A DNA stretch of 64,000 bases from Sphingobacterium sp. ML3W (GCF_029542085.1 NZ_CP107036.1:4712001-4776000), one strand, 5' to 3'; counted from the stretch's first letter, positions 36,098 to 45,580 are shown. A program made the numbers and translations. The notes: generated from the letters alone by a model not told the origin.

Positions 36098-37150
36098 TTA
36101 ATCCTTTTTTTTGAAAGCATTCCAGCCCTGCGCTGTAATTGGATATAGATTTCCAGATTTCGAAATCATTTCACAGCCTTCTGAAGCAGCTGTCATATAG
36201 CCTATGATACTGATATCAGGCAAATTCTTAATCTTATCGTGATCTGACTGTGCTATTGTAAACAGCAGTTCATAATCCTCTCCACCATTAAGTGCTGCAA
36301 CGGTTGGATCAATACCAAATTCACGTCCAGTATCATAAGTCATCTGATCCAATGGAATTTTTTCCTCATACAATCTACAACCTTTGTCAGATTGGCGACA
36401 GATATGTAGTATTTCCGAAGCCAAACCGTCCGAAATATCCATCATCGACGTAGGTATAATGCCCAATTCTGCAAATAATTCAACAATATCTTTCCGCGCT
36501 TCTGGTTTTAACTGACGTTCAACAATATAGTCTTTACCCTCCAGATCCGGCTGCACGTTAGGATTTTCTAAGTAAATATCTTTTTCTCTCTCCAGTAGCT
36601 GTAATCCCATGTATGCTGCTCCTAAATCTCCGGATACACACAATAGATCACCTTCTTTTGCTCCGCTACGATAGACGATCTTTTCTGCATCGGCATAGCC
36701 TATACTTGTTACTGATATAACGAGACCTTGTGCTGAAGCCGAGGTGTCCCCACCCACCAAATCAACATTATACTTTTTACAGGCAATCAAAGCCCCCCGA
36801 TAGATCTCCTCCACCGCCTCCAATGGAAATTTGGAAGATAGACCAATAGAAAATGTAATTTGGGAGGCAATACCATTCATAGCATAAATATCACTCAAAT
36901 TTACCTGTACAGCCTTATAACCTAAATGTTTTAATGGAACATATCTCAGATCAAAATGGATTCCTTCTAGGAGCAAATCAGTAGAAATTAAAGTCTTCTT
37001 TCCTTCAAAATCCAATACCGCTGCATCATCACCAATTCCTTTAATAGTAGATTTCTCGGTCAGCTCTACTGCTTTACTTATATAGTCAATTAGACCAAAC
37101 TCTCCCATTTCTTCCAAATTGGTACGTTCAGTATTATCAAAATCAAACAT
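36098..37150 (-). CDS. thiL: Thiamine-monophosphate kinase
   Basis: A 350-residue ThiL, which phosphorylates thiamine monophosphate to the diphosphate with ATP. The acidic GIGDDAAVL motif near residue 40, STDLLLEGIHF, GGDTSASAQG, VSGDLGAAYMGL, SMMDISDGLASE and NGGEDYELLFT are all family markers for metal and nucleotide binding. The length is typical. It lies downstream of nadA on the same strand, with a long hairpin in the gap, so it is probably a separate unit. Confidence 0.95.
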   Translation of the reverse strand: MFDFDNTERTNLEEMGEFGLIDYISKAVELTEKSTIKGIGDDAAVLDFEGKKTLISTDLLLEGIHFDLRYVPLKHLGYKAVQVNLSDIYAMNGIASQITFSIGLSSKFPLEAVEEIYRGALIACKKYNVDLVGGDTSASAQGLVISVTSIGYADAEKIVYRSGAKEGDLLCVSGDLGAAYMGLQLLEREKDIYLENPNVQPDLEGKDYIVERQLKPEARKDIVELFAELGIIPTSMMDISDGLASEILHICRQSDKGCRLYEEKIPLDQMTYDTGREFGIDPTVAALNGGEDYELLFTIAQSDHDKIKNLPDISIIGYMTAASEGCEMISKSGNLYPITAQGWNAFKKKD

Positions 37151-37248
37151 GTTTAAAAATTTAAAAATTCAAAATATTATATTATGCATAATCAGGGCAT
37201 TTCTCTCGATCCTTATCAAGATAGCTTGATTAATAGCATTATAAAATA

Positions 37249-37288
37249 ATAATCGATATGAAAACCAATTTGTTATCATATCGATTAT
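37249..37288 (-). terminator. Hairpin after nadA
   Basis: A perfect 13-bp inverted repeat (ATAATCGATATGA with its complement at 37276-37288) with a 14-base loop, 22 bases past the nadA stop. The U-tract is weak. A second small palindrome, ATCAAGATAGCTTGAT, lies at 37215-37230. Confidence 0.65.
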
Positions 37289-37309
37289 CATCAAAAATTA
37301 TGCAAATTA

Positions 37310-38305
37310 CTACAGTCCCAAACTTGCCGATATCTCTAACATCCGTTCAATAGGCTTTTGTGCGCGAAGTATGACATCTTCAGGAAGTAAAATTTCAGGC
37401 GATTCATATTTCAAACAATTATAAAGCTTCTCAAGCGTATTAAGCTTCATGTGAGGACAATCATTACATGCACAGGCGTTGTTCGGTGGAGCAGGAATAA
37501 AAGTCTTCTCAGGGCTTGCTTTCTGCATCTGATAAAGAATTCCAGATTCCGTGGCAACAATATAAGACTGGGCACTATCTGTCTGTGTAAACTTAAGCAT
37601 TCCGGCGGTGGAACCAACATAATCTGCTTTAGCTAAAATATGGTCTTCACATTCAGGATGGGCAATAAACTTAGCTTCAGGATATTCGCTCTTGAGACGA
37701 TCTATTTTATCCTGAGAAAAAATTTCATGTACCATACACGCTCCATTCCACAACACTAGATCACGTCCAGTTTTTTTCTTCACATATGCCCCAAGGTTAC
37801 GATCTGGCCCAAATATGATCTTTTGGTCTATCGGAAGACTCTCGACAATTTGAACCGCATTGCTTGAGGTACATACGATATCTGAAAGCGCTTTTAATTC
37901 AGCTGTACAATTTACATAAGTAATCACCAAATGATCAGGGTATTGCTCTTTAAATTTAGCAAACAAATATGGTGGACATGAATCCGACAACGAACAACCA
38001 GCTTTAGCGTCTGGCAAAATAACTTTTTTTGTTGGTGAAAGTATCTTAGCTGTCTCAGCCATAAAATGTACTCCAGCAAACACGATCAAGTCTGCATCCG
38101 TTTTTGCTGCTTCTTGCGACAAGCCCAAACTATCCCCAATATAATCTGCAATATCTTGAATTTCAGACTCTTGATAATAGTGTGCTAAAATTACAGCATT
38201 CTTTTCTTTCTTTAATCGTTGGATTTCGGCTACCAAATCCAATGAGGGGTCAATCGGAGCATCATTATATCCTTTTGCCTGAAGCTCATAATTTACAATT
38301 TCCAT
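37310..38305 (-). CDS. nadA: Quinolinate synthase
   Basis: A 331-residue NadA, which condenses iminoaspartate with dihydroxyacetone phosphate to quinolinate using a 4Fe-4S cluster. The Cys-bearing segments [16 protein letters not shown] and the C-terminal [18 protein letters not shown] supply the three ligand positions. [19 protein letters not shown] and [14 protein letters not shown] are diagnostic. It diverges from nadB, the preceding enzyme in the pathway, across the 3.4 kb gene-free region. A TATTTTTG box lies 29 bases upstream. Confidence 0.97.
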   Translation of the reverse strand: MEIVNYELQAKGYNDAPIDPSLDLVAEIQRLKKEKNAVILAHYYQESEIQDIADYIGDSLGLSQEAAKTDADLIVFAGVHFMAETAKILSPTKKVILPDAKAGCSLSDSCPPYLFAKFKEQYPDHLVITYVNCTAELKALSDIVCTSSNAVQIVESLPIDQKIIFGPDRNLGAYVKKKTGRDLVLWNGACMVHEIFSQDKIDRLKSEYPEAKFIAHPECEDHILAKADYVGSTAGMLKFTQTDSAQSYIVATESGILYQMQKASPEKTFIPAPPNNACACNDCPHMKLNTLEKLYNCLKYESPEILLPEDVILRAQKPIERMLEISASLGL

Positions 38306-38333
38306 GCGAGTACTTTCAACAGTTTATGAACAA

Positions 38334-38341
38334 CAAAAATA
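38334..38341 (-). promoter_or_regulatory. -7 promoter box for nadA
   Basis: On the minus strand TATTTTTG fits TAnnTTTG and ends 29 bases before the nadA ATG. Confidence 0.4.
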
Positions 38342-38862
38342 AGCATTGTTACATATATAAAAGTCAGCAAAAAGCAAATTAATCAAATATGTAGATAGAG
38401 GAAATTAAAAATAATATAAAAATTAAAGTTAAATAATTATCGTAAAAAAACATACACCAAGAAATAACTAATTTTAAACCCTCTTAGAGTTGTATATCTA
38501 ATAAATAACCAACCTATATATCCGATATCAAAAGCTCAGGGGGTTTGTTTCAGAATCTTTCCAATACAGAAAACGAATTTCTATGAATTTCTAGCCTTTT
38601 GAACGTTCTTCGGCATGTTACAAAACAAGGAAAAATATAGCAAAAACGGAAGCTTTATTTATTAACATTTTCTATTTGATCGAAATTTGCAGCCATTAGA
38701 ACCCGCTATTCAAAAACGAATTTATGAAGGAAAAAAATATTGATGTCTAGGGAAATTTTGGAAGAAACTTCAAGAACCATCCCCCCTTCTAATAACTACC
38801 ATATCGAGCCGCTATAGACGGTAAAAATATGTCGATTTCAAAGAGAATAGCATCCGCAAATA

Positions 38863-39474
38863 TAAAGTCGTTTAGAATTGATTATTCCCGTGTAGGAAGT
38901 CAGCCGCGATTTTTAAAAAAATCTAAAAGACTATATTTTTAAATCAACCAGTTTTTGAGAAAATAAAAATCTAAAAAAATAGGGAAAGGATTTTCTATAC
39001 ACAATCCATTGTCAAATAAGGCCGCTGAGAATTGGATATTCACATACTAGCAGCTAGCGGTGAAGTTTTAAGAATACCTGAAAGACTTTATTTTAAATCA
39101 ATCAGTTTTTGAAAAAATAAAAATCTAAAAAATAGGGAAAGGATTGTCTATACACAATCCATTGTCAAATAAAGCCACTGAGAATCGAATATTCACATAC
39201 TAACAGCTAACGATGAAGTTTTAAGAAAACCTGAAAGACTTTATTTTTAAAAAGAGCATTTTTTAAATGCACGAATCCAAAGGGTAAAACAAGCGTAATC
39301 TAAACGCTATCCATTCTCAAATAAAGTCGCTGAGAATTGAATATCTGTCTCTATTATCAACATAATGTGCTGCAGCAAAATCTCAAAGACTTTAAATTCT
39401 CGGATAAAGTGTTTTATACCGCAGATTTCGAAAATAAAAACTTGTATTATGAATAGATCAAGACAGTCAAAAGT
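38863..39474. repeat. Degenerate tandem repeat, unit about 153 bp, four copies
   Basis: The motif (t)aaaG-CCGCTGAGAATTGAATATTC recurs at 38863, 39017, 39170 and 39322, spacings 154, 153 and 152. The second half of copies 1 and 2 is nearly identical, including a 25-base block (38994-39018 and 39147-39171) with an exact 153-base offset; the first half of copies 2 and 3 is also close. Copy 4 is much eroded. A GGATTGT-ctatac-ACAATCC hairpin (39141-39160) sits in copy 2 and is partly lost in copy 1. Confidence 0.85.
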
Positions 39475-39644
39475 AGTTAATTAAATAATCCAGATCGATT
39501 TTAAAAGTTAATCGATTCCGAAAGACAAATATTGGCTATTTAGATAAAAAGTCTTTTATAATCCCGTTTTCTAATAAAATAAGAAAGTAAAAATTATATA
39601 TAGAAAGCTAGGAGGTTTGTTCTATTTATAAGGTAAAAATTCAA

Positions 39645-41245
39645 CTAAATAAAGGCCGTAGGAATAGAATATTCATAGGAAAAATCAATAAATTGGATTT
39701 TATTCAAGCCTAGCAGGCTTTGCCTATTAAACAAACCCCTTATGGATAAACTATTCGATATAATAAATAGAAAATAGGCTTATACCGGAATCTAGAACGC
39801 TCAAAAAAACTATTCCTCACATAGAAATGAATTAAGAGTTTAGAATAATGTATTCCTACTAAAGCGTCTACTAATACATTCCAATTAACTCAGAAATATA
39901 TAGAAAAGATAGCCATTTCTATGCTTTCTATCAATGTAAAGGAATATCATTTAAAAAATTTCTATATAATTAAATATAAATAATATATAAAATTATATTA
40001 CAATAACAATACCAATATAATTTAAAATAGTATAAAATATCATTATAATTAACTATTGTAACTTCTAAAGTCTCTTATAGGTTCTAAGAATTTAATAATC
40101 TATAGCCATCAATCCTACAATAAAAATAATCCAATCATAAAGCCTTTAGAACCCATTTTTTGGCACAAATAAACTCTTTTAGAATTGACCAAATTTAATA
40201 CTTTAGAAAGTATATAACTCTATTGCATTCATAGAGACTTTATTTTAAAAATAAACTCCTTGAGATTGCCATAAAAAATATACAATATTTAATAGTGGCA
40301 TTCATTAAAAGCTAAAGCACTTAAATTTTCCATTTCCAAAAATGCCCAATCGATACTGGGTCGCAAATATAGTAAGAATGTTCATTTCTCAATAAATTTT
40401 TTTAAAATAACACAATCGCACTCAATTTCATTCTTCTACTATGAAATTATGCTCGGATCATCAAATACGCGGGGTTATACAATTCGATTAGCATATTTCA
40501 AATACCATTTAGAATCTATTAGCAATTTTTAAAAAAAATCCAATGGAAAATATTCAATTCTAATCGCTTCTATTTTACAAAAATTTATAATAAAGCCGCT
40601 GAGAATAGCATAAATACCAATAAATACTCCAAAAATTTGAATATCTCAAAGAAATCGCTAGTAGATCGCCATTAAATAGGTTTTTTCAAAATTTTCAATC
40701 CTATAAAACTACTTTTTTGAAAATAGTCGATCTCAAAATAAATTCTGCTTGTCTTAAAGCCAGTAGGAATCCAATAAAACGTCAAAAGTATACTAACGAA
40801 TCCTTTATTTGATTCTGAGACTGTGCAAAATTTCAAATTTCAAAATATAGAAATCTCCCAAAATTACGTTCGAAAATTCGATAAAAAGTCCTAGCCTAAA
40901 CTATTTTAAACTTAGTAAACCAAGAATATTCCAGAAAAAAATAAAATATTAAAGCGAAAACGACCTAAATAAACAAATTTTTCCATTTAAAATGAATTTA
41001 AACGCATTAAGGCTCAGATGGAATACGAATAAAGTTATCGGAAGTGAAATATACAAGTCTAATAGGCTCAAAAACGAAATTCCAAAATAAAAAGCATAAA
41101 AATGCCAACACAAACTCTTTTATAATCTCATAAAATCTTGTTTTTAAAATTTTTAAAAAAATATTCAATTCTAAAGAGCTCAAAAATCCCTCAAGAATTT
41201 AATTTCCGAAAATAAAGCCGTTTAGAATTCGATATTTCAATAGGG
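39645..41245. repeat. Dispersed degenerate copies of the repeat motif
   Basis: Further matches to AATAAAGCCGCTGAGAAT lie outside the tandem block, at about 39647 (ends in AGAATATTCATAGG), 40167, 40247, 40587 and 41209 (AATAAAGCCGTTTAGAATTC). The one at about 40234 joins the unit's AGACTTTATTTTAAA part to the motif. All are on the same strand. Confidence 0.65.
39957..40070. other. Extreme AT tract, possible DNA-unwinding element
   Basis: A stretch made almost only of A and T (TATATAATTAAATATAAATA and similar), in which G and C are rare over more than 100 bases. It is a candidate easily melted element, but it lies over 1.2 kb from the DnaA-box cluster. Confidence 0.4.
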
Positions 41246-41323
41246 GAGTTAATCACTTCCAAATATCGTAACCTAAAAAGGTTTGATTCGATATTGACAA
41301 AACTAAACAAAGATTTTCGAACG

Positions 41324-41685
41324 TATTCCACAATCTTCTTTTTCAATAAATACTAATATTTTAAATTAAAGAATCTCTTATTGTTTATTAGGGTGTGGAA
41401 AAGTGGTATAAATTGATTTGAATCTATTTTGAATTTAGGTTTTTATAGAGTTTTCAACAATTTTTCAACAGAAATTTGCTATTAAAGAGCTGATTTTTAA
41501 AATTCTAATTTTTCTTGTTTTTTATTTTCCATACTTTTTTGTTGAATAGTTAGTGTTCGTAAAATGTGGAAATCTATCAATTTTTGTGCGGAAAAATAAT
41601 TGGAATTCGTAGTGAAAGTAGGGGATTTGTGGAATGTTAAATACTTTTCATTTTTATTTAACCTTTTATTTACACGTTTTCCACA
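41324..41685. other. oriC: Candidate oriC: DnaA-box-like cluster upstream of nadB
   Basis: Sites seen within 362 bases: TATTCCACA 41324, TGTGGAAAA 41394, TTTTCAACA 41451 and 41462, TGTTGAATA 41540, TGTGGAAAT 41565, TGTGGAATG 41628 and TTTTCCACA 41677. The TTTTCCACA type differs from TTATCCACA at one base and is also found before dnaA. The top strand turns G- and T-rich from about 41341, after A-rich sequence to the left. Origin function is inference. Confidence 0.6.
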
Positions 41686-41740
41686 TTTTTCGTTAATTTG
41701 AACCATCACTTTTGGGGATAGTTTGTGAATTTTAAAATAT

Positions 41741-43333
41741 ATGGCAGATAGAAAGGTAGATTTTTTGGTCATTGGATCAGGTATTGCCGGATTGAGCTTT
41801 GCATTAAAAGCTTCTAAATTTGGTAAAGTGTTGATAGTCACTAAGTCCAATGAGGATGAGTCTAATACAAAATATGCGCAGGGGGGAGTGGCTGCCGTTG
41901 TGGATAAGTCAGACAGCTTCGAGAAGCATATCATTGATACTCAGATAGCTGGTGATGGTTTATGTGATGTGGAAATTGTGGAAAACGTAGTTAGAGAGGC
42001 GCCGGATCGGATTGCCGAACTTATTTCGTATGGCACCTCATTTGACAAGGAGGAATCTGGGGTATATGACCTAGCTAAAGAAGGGGGGCACTCAGCTCAT
42101 CGTATTCTCCATTATAAAGATATAACAGGTTACGAAATAGAAAGAGCGTTGTTGGTACAAGCACACAACGATCCTAATATTGAAATGGTTACTCATTATT
42201 TTGCTATCGATTTGATTACCCAGCATCATATGGGGGAGTATGTTGATAAGAATAGGGAAGATATTACCTGTTATGGTATCTATGCATTTGATACCTCATC
42301 GCATCTTGTAGACAAGATTTTGAGTAAGGTGACTGTCATGGCATCTGGTGGTGCGGGGCACGTGTACTCAAGTACAACTAATCCGACTATCGCTACTGGG
42401 GATGGAATAGCAATGGTTTACCGAGCGAAGGGAAAGGTGCGTAACATGGAATTTTTGCAATTTCATCCTACCTCATTATATAATCCGAAAGATTCACCTG
42501 CTTTTTTGGTTTCGGAAGCCGTTCGTGGTTTCGGAGGGATCCTTAGAAGGATAAATGGTGAGTCTTTTATGGAGGAATATGACGAAAGGGCATCTTTGGC
42601 TCCAAGGGATATTGTTGCGCGTGCTATAGATGCTGAAATGAAGAGGTCAGGTATAGATTATGTGTATTTGGATATTACACATAGAGATAAGAAGGATATT
42701 ATTAAACACTTTCCAAATATTTATGAGAAATGTCTTTCTATAGGATTGGACATGGCTACAGACTTTATACCGGTCACTCCGGCTGCCCATTATTTATGTG
42801 GTGGAATTTATGTGGATGATTTTGGACGAAGTAGCATACGTAATCTGTATGCCTGTGGAGAGTGTTCATCGACTGGATTGCATGGGGCAAATCGATTGGC
42901 TTCTAATTCTTTGCTTGAAGCGCTTGTATATGCTCATCGGATCTTTTTGGATGCTACAAAATCCATTGGAGCTATAAGCCATGTTTCCGATGTCCCCGAG
43001 TGGGATGACTCTAAGACCTCCCTTTCTAATGAGGATATTTTAGTTAGTCATAATCTGCGTGAATGCCAAAAAATCATGAGTGATTATGTTGGTATTGTTC
43101 GGTCAGACTTTAGATTAGAAAGGGCACTCAAACGCCTACATTTGTTATATGAGGAAACAGAGGAATTTTATCGCAATACTCGGCTTTCTGTGAAGCTTTG
43201 TGAACTACGGAATGTGATCCAGGTCGCTTATATCCTAACCAAGTCGGCTATGCTTAGAAAAGAAAGCAGGGGCTTGCATTATACAACAGATTATCCACAG
43301 CATTCAGATATATTACAGGACACGATATTTTAG
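41741..43333 (+). CDS. nadB: L-aspartate oxidase
   Basis: A 530-residue flavoprotein that oxidises L-aspartate to iminoaspartate for NadA. The FAD-binding GSGIAGLSFALKA is near the N-terminus (residues 12-24). KYAQGGVAAV, KEGGHSAHRILHYKD, the active-site region FLQFHPTSLY, APRDIVARAID, TPAAHYLCGGIYVDDFGR and TGLHGANRLASNSLLEALV are diagnostic. The C-terminal helical domain is complete. It diverges from nadA across the candidate origin. A perfect TTATCCACA occurs in the coding end at 43291-43299, possibly by chance. Confidence 0.97.
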   Translation: MADRKVDFLVIGSGIAGLSFALKASKFGKVLIVTKSNEDESNTKYAQGGVAAVVDKSDSFEKHIIDTQIAGDGLCDVEIVENVVREAPDRIAELISYGTSFDKEESGVYDLAKEGGHSAHRILHYKDITGYEIERALLVQAHNDPNIEMVTHYFAIDLITQHHMGEYVDKNREDITCYGIYAFDTSSHLVDKILSKVTVMASGGAGHVYSSTTNPTIATGDGIAMVYRAKGKVRNMEFLQFHPTSLYNPKDSPAFLVSEAVRGFGGILRRINGESFMEEYDERASLAPRDIVARAIDAEMKRSGIDYVYLDITHRDKKDIIKHFPNIYEKCLSIGLDMATDFIPVTPAAHYLCGGIYVDDFGRSSIRNLYACGECSSTGLHGANRLASNSLLEALVYAHRIFLDATKSIGAISHVSDVPEWDDSKTSLSNEDILVSHNLRECQKIMSDYVGIVRSDFRLERALKRLHLLYEETEEFYRNTRLSVKLCELRNVIQVAYILTKSAMLRKESRGLHYTTDYPQHSDILQDTIF

Positions 43334-43338
43334 TAGAT

Positions 43339-43845
43339 ATGGCTCTTATTTTACCTGTTTTAGATAAGTCTCCAATGATAGCAGAGGAGTGCTTTTTGGC
43401 CCCCAATTCGACCATTGTTGGTGATGTAGAGATTGGACACCATTGTTCGGTTTGGTTCAATGCGGTAATTCGCGGGGATGTTAATTATATTCGTATAGGT
43501 CATTATACCAATATCCAAGACGGCGCTATTATCCACTGTACTTATAAAAAATGCGGAACTACCATTGGTAATTATGTTAATATTGGCCACCAGGCTATGG
43601 TGCACGGATGTGTCGTAGAAGATCATGTTCTGATCGGGATGGGCGCTATAGTAATGGATAATGCGGTGGTAGAGTCCAATGTAATTATTGCTGCTGGCGC
43701 TGTTGTTTTAGAAAATGCCCGTTGTGAATCGGGGTATTTATATGCTGGAGTTCCTGCAAAAAAAATAAAAGCGCTGACTGATGAACAGAAAGCGCTTTTA
43801 CAGCAGCTACCACATAACTATGTATTATATAGTTCTTGGTTTTAG
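43339..43845 (+). CDS. Gamma-class carbonic anhydrase-like hexapeptide-repeat protein
   Basis: A 168-residue left-handed beta-helix protein with hexapeptide repeats from residue 20 to 150. The metal His pattern of gamma carbonic anhydrases is visible: HCTYKKCGTTIGNYVNIGHQAMVHGC gives the three His positions (split here only for description). It may hydrate CO2, but many relatives (YrdA/PaaY type) have no proven activity. It starts six bases after nadB, so the two are probably co-transcribed. Confidence 0.88.
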   Translation: MALILPVLDKSPMIAEECFLAPNSTIVGDVEIGHHCSVWFNAVIRGDVNYIRIGHYTNIQDGAIIHCTYKKCGTTIGNYVNIGHQAMVHGCVVEDHVLIGMGAIVMDNAVVESNVIIAAGAVVLENARCESGYLYAGVPAKKIKALTDEQKALLQQLPHNYVLYSSWF

Positions 43846-43900
43846 CTTAAATGTATTAGCAATAGTTTTTTTTCTTGTTTTTTTACAATTAGTCTCAATT

Positions 43901-45580
43901 TTATTCCTTTTTGAGTCCAGTTAATGAAAAGCTATCTTTTTGTTCCCAGTTTGCACGTATCGTGAAAACCTTATTTAGGTAGACAACAGGCTCTGGGAAA
44001 GTCTTCTTCTCAACATCTCCGGTATCCCATATTCCATTATTATTGTCATCGCGAATGACACGTATTGTATATTTTCCTCCCGGAAACTGTTTGTAAGCTA
44101 CTGATGGATTAAAACTATTGATCTTATCTATTCTATATATCTTATCTTTTTTCTCATTGATCAGTTCGACCAAGTAGGTTGTATTGCTATCCAGATCCGT
44201 AAAATCAAATATTAGATCCCCATAGTTTTCACTATCATCGTAAGTCAGATCGAATTTCTTCTCTTTATTTTGTTCCCCAAAATATCCTGTTATGGCACCT
44301 TCTGTAAATTCTATCTGATATTTTTTCTCTTTTCTCCAATTATAACGGATATGGTAAATATTGGAGTCATTTGTATCCACTGCCAATTGATAGTTTGTTC
44401 TTATAAGAGAATCTTCTTTGAACTTCAACTTCGCTTTATCTATATTTTTTATCGGGGTAAAAGCTGATACCTGAAGGTGATTGATCCTATCCACTTTACC
44501 ATTATTTGGTGTAAATTGTGGGTCTATAACTTGTTCTATTTTCACATTTCCTCTTCTGACAAGAATAGTATCCAAAGGTTTCTCATCTTCTGTTAGAACG
44601 AGTTTGAGTGAGTCTATTTTTAAGTTGGGAAGAAACAACGTCGCAGAATCGGAACTCTTCGAGAATCGTACTATTTTATCCTTGTTATTGACTTCATCGT
44701 TCAGAATCTTAAGCTTTGGTTTATCCACTCTTCTATTGAAAATGAGGAGCACACTTCCATTTTTCTCAAATTTCTTTTCTTGCGTGCGGAATTTTTTTGG
44801 AACAGCTTTGAATACTTCTAGATTGACATTGGTAAGGTCCCGTTCTAATACGATGGAATCTTTTAGAAAGCCTATTTCTTCATCGGGTGCATTATAGATC
44901 CGATCATTGTTTTTTTCCTGGAGAGCATATATACGATATGTTCCCTCACGAAGGTTATTTAGTTTGTAGTTTCCAGCAGTATCTGTTATTGTGAAGATAT
45001 TGGCTTTCTTTTTTCCAAAAATAGAATCCTGGCTTGTAGGTATTAGAAGAACTTTAACTTCTTTTAATACTTCTTTTGTCGTTGCACTTTTTACATTGCC
45101 CGATATACTGAGCGAGTCAATTTTGTCACCAGTTGCAAATACATAAGCATAATTTACTAAGGCATTCCCTGCATTATAATCTACAAGGCCCTTACCGAAA
45201 TATATGCTATAGGTTGTATTTTTTTCCAGTGAATCTGGTAAGGTGATTTCCAGATTTTTTTTCTTGACTTTGAATTGGGGATTACTTCCCATATCCGGTG
45301 TGATACTAAATTCCTTTTGCTGATTGGCCAACTTGACATATTCATCAAAGGTTATAACGATTTTTTTTTCGGTAAAATTCTTCGAAAAGTTCGTAGGACT
45401 TTCCTGCAGAATTTTTGGAGGAATAGAGTCTTTTGGTCCTCCTGTTGGCTGCTGTATACTTGCACATTGTATTGATAAGCCAATGAGCATTATAAACATG
45501 CTTAAAATAAGTAATCTCGTTTTTAAGCTACTTTTTAGCCTTTCTGAACTACTTTTATTACTTTTTAAAGAAGTTGTCAT
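43901..45580 (-). CDS. Ig-like (Big_5-type) domain lipoprotein
   Basis: A 559-residue exported protein. After a basic N-terminus, a hydrophobic stretch (LLILSMFIMLIGLSIQC) ends in a Cys, consistent with a lipoprotein. The next part (GGPKDSIPPKILQESPTN, then FSKNFTEKKIVITFDEYVKL) is the SbsA-type Ig-like domain found in many Bacteroidota lipoproteins, followed by a carboxypeptidase-regulatory-like domain (NYKLNNLREGTYRIYALQE) and an end with DDNNNGIWDTGD. The start could be the inner ATG at about residue 28. The role is unknown, probably outer-membrane associated. Confidence 0.8.
   Translation of the reverse strand: MTTSLKSNKSSSERLKSSLKTRLLILSMFIMLIGLSIQCASIQQPTGGPKDSIPPKILQESPTNFSKNFTEKKIVITFDEYVKLANQQKEFSITPDMGSNPQFKVKKKNLEITLPDSLEKNTTYSIYFGKGLVDYNAGNALVNYAYVFATGDKIDSLSISGNVKSATTKEVLKEVKVLLIPTSQDSIFGKKKANIFTITDTAGNYKLNNLREGTYRIYALQEKNNDRIYNAPDEEIGFLKDSIVLERDLTNVNLEVFKAVPKKFRTQEKKFEKNGSVLLIFNRRVDKPKLKILNDEVNNKDKIVRFSKSSDSATLFLPNLKIDSLKLVLTEDEKPLDTILVRRGNVKIEQVIDPQFTPNNGKVDRINHLQVSAFTPIKNIDKAKLKFKEDSLIRTNYQLAVDTNDSNIYHIRYNWRKEKKYQIEFTEGAITGYFGEQNKEKKFDLTYDDSENYGDLIFDFTDLDSNTTYLVELINEKKDKIYRIDKINSFNPSVAYKQFPGGKYTIRVIRDDNNNGIWDTGDVEKKTFPEPVVYLNKVFTIRANWEQKDSFSLTGLKKE

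Larger units (their letters stand above)
38342..41323. other. Long gene-free AT-rich region between nadA and nadB
   Basis: About 3 kb with stop codons dense in all frames and no coding-like frame on either strand. The top strand is A-rich through most of it. It holds the tandem repeat of about 153 bp listed separately, dispersed copies of one motif, an extreme AT tract at about 39957-40070 and small inverted repeats (for example AATGTATT at 39847 with AATACATT at 39873). No tRNA or other RNA gene was recognised. Nothing was recognised in 38342-38860 apart from the nadA upstream area. Confidence 0.7.

Noticed and set aside
38863-39474. CRISPR array
   Set aside because: Units are about 153 bp, degenerate over their full length and lack the short-repeat and unique-spacer pattern; no cas genes are in the window.
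41497-41934. A 145-residue open frame on the minus strand across the nadB start and the candidate origin
   Set aside because: It overlaps the well-supported nadB start, has no recognisable domain, and its composition follows the AT-rich leader and antisense nadB.
42361-42366. CACGTG in nadB as a third parS
   Set aside because: The flanks (GGGGCACGTGTACTC) lack the GTT and AAC arms needed for parS.
43291-43299. Perfect TTATCCACA DnaA box inside nadB
   Set aside because: A single 9-mer in a coding sequence (Y-P-Q codons) can arise by chance, and the other nearby boxes are of the TTTTCCACA variant. I do not count it as part of the origin.
44481-44897. A 138-residue plus-strand frame inside the Ig-like lipoprotein gene
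   Set aside because: Ser- and Leu-rich antisense translation of the real gene, with no family resemblance.
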